Positions 6,255-11,133 of a stretch of DNA of 11,133 bases are shown here, piece by piece. Within the stretch, counting starts at the first letter, position 1, and the number at the start of each line of letters is the position of its first letter. The DNA comes from Desulfovibrionales bacterium. GTDB lineage: Bacteria; Desulfobacterota; Desulfovibrionia; Desulfovibrionales; Desulfomicrobiaceae. The stretch covers positions 1 to 11,133 of the forward strand of contig JAAYGZ010000313.1 in assembly GCA_012727515.1 (NCBI GenBank). Direction: 5' to 3'. The notes beneath the pieces were generated by a model. The model saw only the letters and a list, made by a program, of their open reading frames with translations, was not told the origin of the DNA and made no database searches. A program made the position numbers and the translations under genes.

Positions 6255-7205
6255 TTGGAATATAAAGACTATTATACATTGCTTGGAGTGGCCAAGGGTG
6301 CGAGTCAAGATGAAGTAAGCAAGGCCTTTAAGAAGCTGGCCCGCAAATATCATCCTGATCTTAATCCCAATAATGCTGAAGCTGAAAGCAAATTCAAAGA
6401 GATCAATGAGGCCTATGAGGTACTCAAAGACCCTGAAAAACGTAAACTCTATGATTCCCTGGGGCCAAACTGGAAGGAAGGGCAGAATTTTCAGCCTCCG
6501 CCTGGGTTTGAGCATTTTCAGTTCCGCTCTGGAGGGCCTGGTGGATTTGATGGCGAAGGGTTCAGTGATTTTTTTGAAACTCTGTTTGGCGGGGCTGGAA
6601 ATTTTGGTGGCCAGCGTTTTGGGGGCGATCCATTTGGACGGCCCATGCGCTCCAAAGGCCGTGACTCCCTGGTTTCCCTGACTCTGACCCTTGAGGAAGC
6701 CTATCACGGTGGTCCGAAACAGGTTGTTGTGCAGGAGCAGGTGCGGGGCATGGATGGCCGGCCTCATGTGCAGCATAAAACCCTTGATGTGAATATCCCG
6801 GCAGGAGTCAAAGACGGCGCAAAAATCCGCCTTGCTGGCCAGGGTTCTCCTGGTCATGGCGGTGGGCCTGCTGGTGATCTTTTACTTCAGGTTTCTCTGG
6901 CCGAACATGCGCTTTTTCGCCTGGAAGGCGTGAATGTGCTCTATGATCTGCGCCTGGCTCCGTGGGAAGCAGTGCTGGGCTGTTCAGTCCGCGTGCCTAC
7001 TCTGGACGGGCCAGTGGACATGAACATTCCAGCGGGCTTAAGCAGCGGACAAAAACTGCGTCTGGCCGGAAAAGGGCTGGGCAAAGGAGCTGCCCAGGGA
7101 GATCAGTTTGTGCGCATTGCCATTCGCACTCCCAAAGAACTTTCTGAGCAGGAGCGCAGTCTGTGGCAGGAGCTGGCAGACCAGTCCACCTTTCAGGCCA
7201 GGTAG
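6255..7205 (+). CDS. cbpA: CbpA-type J-domain co-chaperone (DnaJ family, no zinc finger)
   Basis: This 316-residue protein stimulates the ATPase of DnaK (Hsp70) and delivers unfolded clients. Residues 1-70 form the J domain ([19 protein letters not shown]) with the invariant HPD at 33-35. A Gly/Phe-rich linker follows at about 77-135 ([20 protein letters not shown]). The rest is two beta-sandwich client-binding domains ([21 protein letters not shown] and later [21 protein letters not shown]). The four CXXCXGXG zinc repeats of classic DnaJ are absent, so this is a class B protein like CbpA. The immediately following CbpM-like gene supports that name. Start is TTG at 6255. It heads a three-gene operon with cbpM and clpB, fitting cooperation of DnaK/J proteins with ClpB in disaggregation. 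No dnaK is in the window. Confidence 0.92.
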   Translation: MEYKDYYTLLGVAKGASQDEVSKAFKKLARKYHPDLNPNNAEAESKFKEINEAYEVLKDPEKRKLYDSLGPNWKEGQNFQPPPGFEHFQFRSGGPGGFDGEGFSDFFETLFGGAGNFGGQRFGGDPFGRPMRSKGRDSLVSLTLTLEEAYHGGPKQVVVQEQVRGMDGRPHVQHKTLDVNIPAGVKDGAKIRLAGQGSPGHGGGPAGDLLLQVSLAEHALFRLEGVNVLYDLRLAPWEAVLGCSVRVPTLDGPVDMNIPAGLSSGQKLRLAGKGLGKGAAQGDQFVRIAIRTPKELSEQERSLWQELADQSTFQAR

Positions 7206-7214
7206 GAGATTTTT

Positions 7215-7529
7215 ATGACACGTTTGCAAATTCATGAGCACGCTGTGCCCGCTCCATCGTCTCGCATTGGTATGCGGGAGTTTCTGGATCTGACAGGGCT
7301 ACATCAGGATGTACTGACAGAACTTATGCGCATGGAATGGATTATGCCTGCCCGCACAGCTCAGGAAGAATGTCTTTTTCTGGCCCTTGATGTTGTGCGG
7401 GTGCGTAAATTTCAGCGCCTGTGCGCTGATTTTGAACTCAGCCCAGTGGCAGGGACCATTATTGTCGATCTTTTAGAACGTATTGATCAGCTGGAACGCC
7501 AGGTGCGCTGCCTGTCTCAGGCGCGCTAA
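7215..7529 (+). CDS. cbpM: CbpM-like chaperone modulator (MerR-like helix-turn-helix)
   Basis: This is a 104-residue protein with TAGGAG 6 bases before its ATG, 9 bases after cbpA. The segment [27 protein letters not shown] resembles the reduced MerR-type helix-turn-helix of CbpM (first 15 or so residues at about 17-31). Then comes [20 protein letters not shown] and a C-terminal helix [17 protein letters not shown] with heptad-like leucines. In E. coli, CbpM (about 101 residues) binds the J domain of CbpA and blocks its activity. Size and position directly behind a CbpA homologue support the same role. A DNA-binding, MerR-family regulator role for the operon is the alternative, as such proteins between dnaJ and clpB are often labelled that way. 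Confidence 0.8.
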   Translation: MTRLQIHEHAVPAPSSRIGMREFLDLTGLHQDVLTELMRMEWIMPARTAQEECLFLALDVVRVRKFQRLCADFELSPVAGTIIVDLLERIDQLERQVRCLSQAR

Positions 7530-7555
7530 GGCCGCCACTGACAAGGAGGATTCCT

Positions 7556-10159
7556 ATGGATCTGAATAAATTTACACAAAAATCACAGGAAGCCGTGGCA
7601 ACGGCTCAGGAAATAGCTATTGGCTTTGGGCATCAGAGTGTTGATGTTGATCATTTATTTCTGGCCCTGATTAAACAGGAGAACGGCCTGGTGCCCCGTC
7701 TTTTGGAGCGTGCGGCCTATGATCCGCGTGCACTGACAGCTGCCCTGGAAGCAGAATTAGGCAAAATGCCCAGGGTCAGCGGACCAGGTGCCCAGCCTGG
7801 CCAGATTTATGTGACCCAACGTTTTAATGAAACCATGCTGGCTGCCCTGACCCTGGCCAAACAAATGCAGGATGAGTACGTCAGTGTGGAGCATGTGCTT
7901 TTGGCCATTTTGGATAAACCAGGCTCCGGGCCTGTTGCTACTGTGCTGCGCCAGTTTGCCCTGACCAAGGATACACTACTTGCCGTGCTGGCAGAAGTGC
8001 GCGGCAACCAGCGCGTGACCTCAGCCAATCCGGAAGAAACATACGATGCCCTGAAAAAATATGGGCGTGATCTGGTTGAGGATGCACGCAAGGGCAAGCT
8101 TGATCCTGTTATTGGCCGGGACGCGGAAATTCGCCGCTGCATTCGTATTCTTTCCCGTCGCACCAAAAATAATCCGGTCATGATTGGTGAGGCCGGGGTG
8201 GGCAAAACCGCCATTGTAGAAGGTCTGGCCCAGCGTATTCTTAATCAGGACGTGCCAGAAGGCTTGAAAGACAAGACTGTTTTTGCCCTGGACATGGGCG
8301 CTCTTATTGCTGGCGCCAAATATCGTGGTGAATTTGAAGAACGGCTCAAGGCTGTACTCAAAGAAGTGCAGAATTCTGACGGGCGCATTATTTTATTTAT
8401 TGATGAACTGCACACCATTGTCGGGGCTGGAAAAACCGAAGGAGCCATGGATGCGGGTAACCTCTTAAAACCCATGCTGGCCAGGGGTGAACTGCACTGC
8501 ATCGGTGCCACAACCATTGATGAATATCGCAAGTATATTGAAAAAGACCCGGCACTGGAGCGTCGTTTTCAGCCAGTGCTGGTGGATGAACCCAATGTTG
8601 AGGATGCCATTTCTATTTTGCGCGGCCTGAAAGAACGTTTTGAAGTGCATCATGGGGTGCGCATTTCTGATTCAGCCCTGGTTACAGCAGTGACCTTGTC
8701 CAGCCGTTATATTTCTGATCGCCAGCTTCCGGACAAGGCCATTGACCTGATTGATGAGGCTGCGGCCATGATCCGTACAGAGATTGATTCTTTGCCCACA
8801 GAGCTTGATGAAGCCAACCGCAAAATCATGCAGCTTGAAATTGAGCGCGAAGCCCTGCGCCGGGAAACCGATGCCGCGTCACAGGAAAGGCTGGAGCGCC
8901 TGGAAAAGGAATTGGCGGAATTAAAAGAAACACAGACCACCTTGCGTGCCCAGTCGGAGCGTGAAAAAAGCGGAATTGATGAAGTCAGTCAGCTAAAAAA
9001 AGAGCTGGAACTCACCAAAGAAGCCATGGCCAAGGCTGAACGCGAATATGACCTCAACAAGGCTGCTGAGCTTAAATATGGACGCTTGACTGAGCTGGAA
9101 CGCAAAATAGCTGATTTGGCGCAGAGCCAGGACAGTGAGCAGCGTTTGCTGCGTGAAGAAGTCGGGCCAGATGATATTGCTGCCATTATTTCCAAATGGA
9201 CCGGTATTCCGGTGGCCAAACTGGTGGAAGGGGAACGCGAAAAACTCCTCAAACTGGCGGATATTCTGCATGAGCGGGTCATTGGTCAGGAAGAAGCAGT
9301 GCAGGCTGTGGCTGATGCTGTGCTGCGGGCCAGGGCCGGACTTAAAAATCCCCGGCGGCCCATTGGGTCCTTTATGTTTTTAGGACCAACCGGCGTGGGC
9401 AAAACAGAACTGTGCAAGACCCTGGCGCGCAGTCTGTTTGACACAGAAGAAAATATCGTGCGCCTGGACATGAGCGAATACATGGAAAAGCATACTGTGG
9501 CCAGGCTCATTGGAGCGCCTCCGGGCTATATTGGCTATGACGAAGGAGGACAACTGACCGAAGCGGTGCGCCGCAAGCCATACAGTGTTGTTCTTTTTGA
9601 TGAAATTGAAAAGGCACATCCGGATGTCTTTAACGTGCTGTTGCAGATTTTAGATGATGGCCGCCTGACCGACAGTCACGGGCGCACTGTGGATTTCAAG
9701 AACACCATCATTATTATGACCTCCAATATTGGTTCTCCACTGTTGCTGGAAGGCATTACTGACCAGGGCGAGTTGCGTGATGGTGTACGCGAAGCAGTTA
9801 TGGCTGTGCTGCGTGGTCATTTTCGACCTGAATTTTTGAACCGGGTAGATGAAATAGTGCTCTTTAAGCCTCTTTTGCTGGAGCAGATCAAGCGTATTGT
9901 GGAACTCCTGCTGGAGCATATTCAGGAGCGTCTGGAAGAGCGCAAAATCACCCTCAACCTTACAGACAGGGCCGAAGAATTTATTGCTCGCGAGGCCTAT
10001 GATCCCGTGTATGGAGCACGGCCTTTGCTGCGCTATCTGCAACAGCACCTGGAAACACCGCTGGCGCGGGCCATTATCAGCGGCCAGATTCATGATGGGC
10101 AGCATGTGCTTGTTGATGAGGCAGAAGGCAGGCTGCGCGGGCTGGGCGAACAGGTCTGA
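7556..10159 (+). CDS. clpB: ATP-dependent disaggregase ClpB (Hsp100)
   Basis: ClpB is a hexameric cytoplasmic AAA+ machine that, with DnaK and its J-protein, threads and rescues aggregated proteins after stress. The 867 residues match the family length (857 in E. coli). Order of domains: Clp N-domain repeats (1-145); NBD1 with Walker A GEAGVGKT (Lys217), pore loop KYRGEFEE, Walker B ILFIDELH and Arg finger in ALERRF; a long charged coiled-coil M domain (about 400-540), which separates ClpB from ClpA/ClpC; NBD2 with Walker A GPTGVGKT (Lys616), pore loop GYIGYDEGG, Walker [14 protein letters not shown], sensor TSNIGS and [12 protein letters not shown]-terminal domain with YGARPLLR. No IGF/ClpP-binding loop is seen. 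AAGGAGGA precedes the ATG, 26 bases after cbpM. A strong terminator ends the operon. Confidence 0.98.
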   Translation: MDLNKFTQKSQEAVATAQEIAIGFGHQSVDVDHLFLALIKQENGLVPRLLERAAYDPRALTAALEAELGKMPRVSGPGAQPGQIYVTQRFNETMLAALTLAKQMQDEYVSVEHVLLAILDKPGSGPVATVLRQFALTKDTLLAVLAEVRGNQRVTSANPEETYDALKKYGRDLVEDARKGKLDPVIGRDAEIRRCIRILSRRTKNNPVMIGEAGVGKTAIVEGLAQRILNQDVPEGLKDKTVFALDMGALIAGAKYRGEFEERLKAVLKEVQNSDGRIILFIDELHTIVGAGKTEGAMDAGNLLKPMLARGELHCIGATTIDEYRKYIEKDPALERRFQPVLVDEPNVEDAISILRGLKERFEVHHGVRISDSALVTAVTLSSRYISDRQLPDKAIDLIDEAAAMIRTEIDSLPTELDEANRKIMQLEIEREALRRETDAASQERLERLEKELAELKETQTTLRAQSEREKSGIDEVSQLKKELELTKEAMAKAEREYDLNKAAELKYGRLTELERKIADLAQSQDSEQRLLREEVGPDDIAAIISKWTGIPVAKLVEGEREKLLKLADILHERVIGQEEAVQAVADAVLRARAGLKNPRRPIGSFMFLGPTGVGKTELCKTLARSLFDTEENIVRLDMSEYMEKHTVARLIGAPPGYIGYDEGGQLTEAVRRKPYSVVLFDEIEKAHPDVFNVLLQILDDGRLTDSHGRTVDFKNTIIIMTSNIGSPLLLEGITDQGELRDGVREAVMAVLRGHFRPEFLNRVDEIVLFKPLLLEQIKRIVELLLEHIQERLEERKITLNLTDRAEEFIAREAYDPVYGARPLLRYLQQHLETPLARAIISGQIHDGQHVLVDEAEGRLRGLGEQV

Positions 10160-10178
10160 GCTGTTATTGATAGAACAC

Positions 10179-10212
10179 AAAAAAGCCGGGTCAGCAGTGG
10201 CCCGGCTTTTTT
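10179..10212. terminator. Bidirectional intrinsic terminator shared by clpB and hflC
   Basis: AAAAAAGCCGGG at 10179-10190 pairs with CCCGGCTTTTTT at 10201-10212. Inner pairs TCA/TGG (one G-T wobble) leave a GCAG loop. The GC stem is flanked by A6 on one side and T6 on the other, so it can end transcription from both the plus-strand clpB operon and the minus-strand hflKC operon. Confidence 0.93.
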
Positions 10213-10242
10213 GTTGAGCTGTTCGCAGCTGTACTGAAAGAA

Positions 10243-11091
10243 TTACTGAAAATACTTAAAGAATTCGTTTTTGGGGCTGAGCACAAATTGTGTCTGCCCT
10301 TTGACGGTCTTTTTATAGGCATCCATGGAGCGTACAAATTCATAAAATGCAGGGTCCTGGGCCAGGGCCTGAGCATAAATGCCTGTGGCCAAAGCCTCTC
10401 CCTCGCCGCGCGCAGTTTCTGCTTCACGCTGCGCCTCTGCCAGCATAATGGTACGTTTTCTGTCAGCCGCAGTGGTAATTTTTACCCCTTCTTCCCGGCC
10501 TTCAGAGCGGTACTGTTTGGCCTGGCGTTCACGTTCGGCCTGCATACGTCCGTAAATGGCGTTCTGGTTTTCCTGAGGCAGGTCTGTGCGCTTGATACGT
10601 ACATCAATAATATGGATGCCGTATTCTTTAAGCAGTACGTTTGCTTTGGTCGTGACCTCTTCCATGATGGCCGAGCGTTCTGTGGCGACAATTTCAGTAA
10701 GCAGGTAGCGGCCCAGAGCCTCACGTAATTGTGAATACACAATGTCATCAATACGGGCAATTCCACCGGGCACATTACGTACTGTGCGATAAAACTGCAA
10801 TGGATCAACAATCTGCCAGCGGGAATAATTATCCATGACCATATTTTTTTTGTCTTTGTTGATAATTTCCGCTGCCGGAGAATCGTATTCCAAAACCCGG
10901 TTATCAAATAAAATTACATTCTGAATAAAGGGAAGCTTAAAGTGCAGTCCTGGTCCAAAATGTCCTTCAGTCACAGGCTTGCCAAGCTGCAGAACAATTG
11001 CGCGTTGTGTCTGATCCACAATAAAAATACATTGCAGGAGCACAAACACAGCAATGCCAAGGCCGATAACAGTTACTTGTACGTTTTTCAT
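10243..11091 (-). CDS. hflC: HflC, membrane SPFH/prohibitin-domain modulator of FtsH
   Basis: HflC forms, with HflK, a large periplasm-facing cage around the inner-membrane protease FtsH and tunes its access to membrane substrates. The 282-residue product has one N-terminal membrane anchor (VTVIGLGIAVFVLLQCIFIV, about residues 7-26). The SPFH/band-7 domain follows: DQTQRAIVLQLGKP, GPGLHFKLPFIQNV, and LREALGRYLLTEIVATER. A charged coiled coil comes next (QAERERQAKQYRSEGREEG) with the HflC-typical AEAQREAETARGEGEALAT and an end resembling FYEFVRSMDAYKK. The ATG overlaps the preceding hflK stop by one base (TAATG) and has AGGAGG upstream. It converges on clpB across a shared terminator. Confidence 0.95.
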   Translation of the reverse strand: MKNVQVTVIGLGIAVFVLLQCIFIVDQTQRAIVLQLGKPVTEGHFGPGLHFKLPFIQNVILFDNRVLEYDSPAAEIINKDKKNMVMDNYSRWQIVDPLQFYRTVRNVPGGIARIDDIVYSQLREALGRYLLTEIVATERSAIMEEVTTKANVLLKEYGIHIIDVRIKRTDLPQENQNAIYGRMQAERERQAKQYRSEGREEGVKITTAADRKRTIMLAEAQREAETARGEGEALATGIYAQALAQDPAFYEFVRSMDAYKKTVKGQTQFVLSPKNEFFKYFQ

Positions 11092-11133
11092 TACTGTCCG
11101 CCTCCTTCGCCAGCGTTCTTTTTCATGGGGTCT
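11091..11133 (-). CDS. hflK: C-terminal codons of the gene before hflC, presumably HflK (cut by window edge)
   Basis: On the minus strand one frame is open from the window edge and reads DPMKKNAGEGGGQ before TAA at 11093-11091, sharing a base with the hflC start. The sequence itself is too short and low-complexity to recognise. The name rests on the near-universal hflK-hflC order and the tight TAATG coupling. The hflC Shine-Dalgarno (AGGAGG) lies inside it. Confidence 0.6.
   Translation of the reverse strand, partial: DPMKKNAGEGGGQ

Noticed and set aside
9650..10180. Long antisense open frame opposite clpB
   Set aside because: It is explained by codon bias of clpB on the other strand; the plus-strand protein is fully conserved ClpB.

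Overview
The window looks like an ordinary chromosomal stretch from a Gram-negative, anaerobic-type bacterium of intermediate GC. I favour a Desulfovibrionales-like member of the Desulfobacterota. The reasons are the adjacent hisI-hisG pair with a long-form HisG and no fused HisE, the J-domain protein / MerR-like modulator / ClpB cluster, an hflK-hflC pair, and a cobalamin-type radical SAM protein. This placement is inferred from gene content; no rRNA or other marker in the window confirms it.

Layout. (1) Positions 1-4110, plus strand, form a tightly packed run: the 3' two thirds of rlmN, hisI (GTG start), hisG (one-base overlap with hisI), a TPR lipoprotein gene, and a B12-binding-type radical SAM gene that overlaps the TPR gene by 41 bases. 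They could share a transcript although their jobs differ: rRNA/tRNA methylation, histidine synthesis, an envelope scaffold and an unknown radical reaction. (2) Positions 4111-6254 are the accessory part. A minus-strand AI-2E/PerM-family membrane protein is bracketed by degenerate GTCATTGC-type palindromic repeats. Next come four tandem copies of an 18-bp unit and an internally deleted, frameshifted IS110-family transposase remnant. (3) Positions 6255-10159, plus strand, form a protein-quality-control operon: a CbpA-type J-domain co-chaperone (TTG start), a CbpM-like modulator and the ClpB disaggregase. A promoter-like region with two inverted repeats precedes it and a strong bidirectional terminator follows it. 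(4) From 11133 down to 10243, on the minus strand, lie the last codons of hflK and a complete hflC, which encodes part of the membrane complex that modulates FtsH.

The CbpA-CbpM-ClpB operon and HflKC face each other across one shared terminator, so two branches of protein quality control sit side by side. The accessory block at 4111-6254 is the only part with signs of mobile or repeat activity. I see no clearly new multi-gene system. The items most worth a second look are the repeat/IS110 scar, the palindromes at the cbpA promoter and the uncharacterised radical SAM protein.
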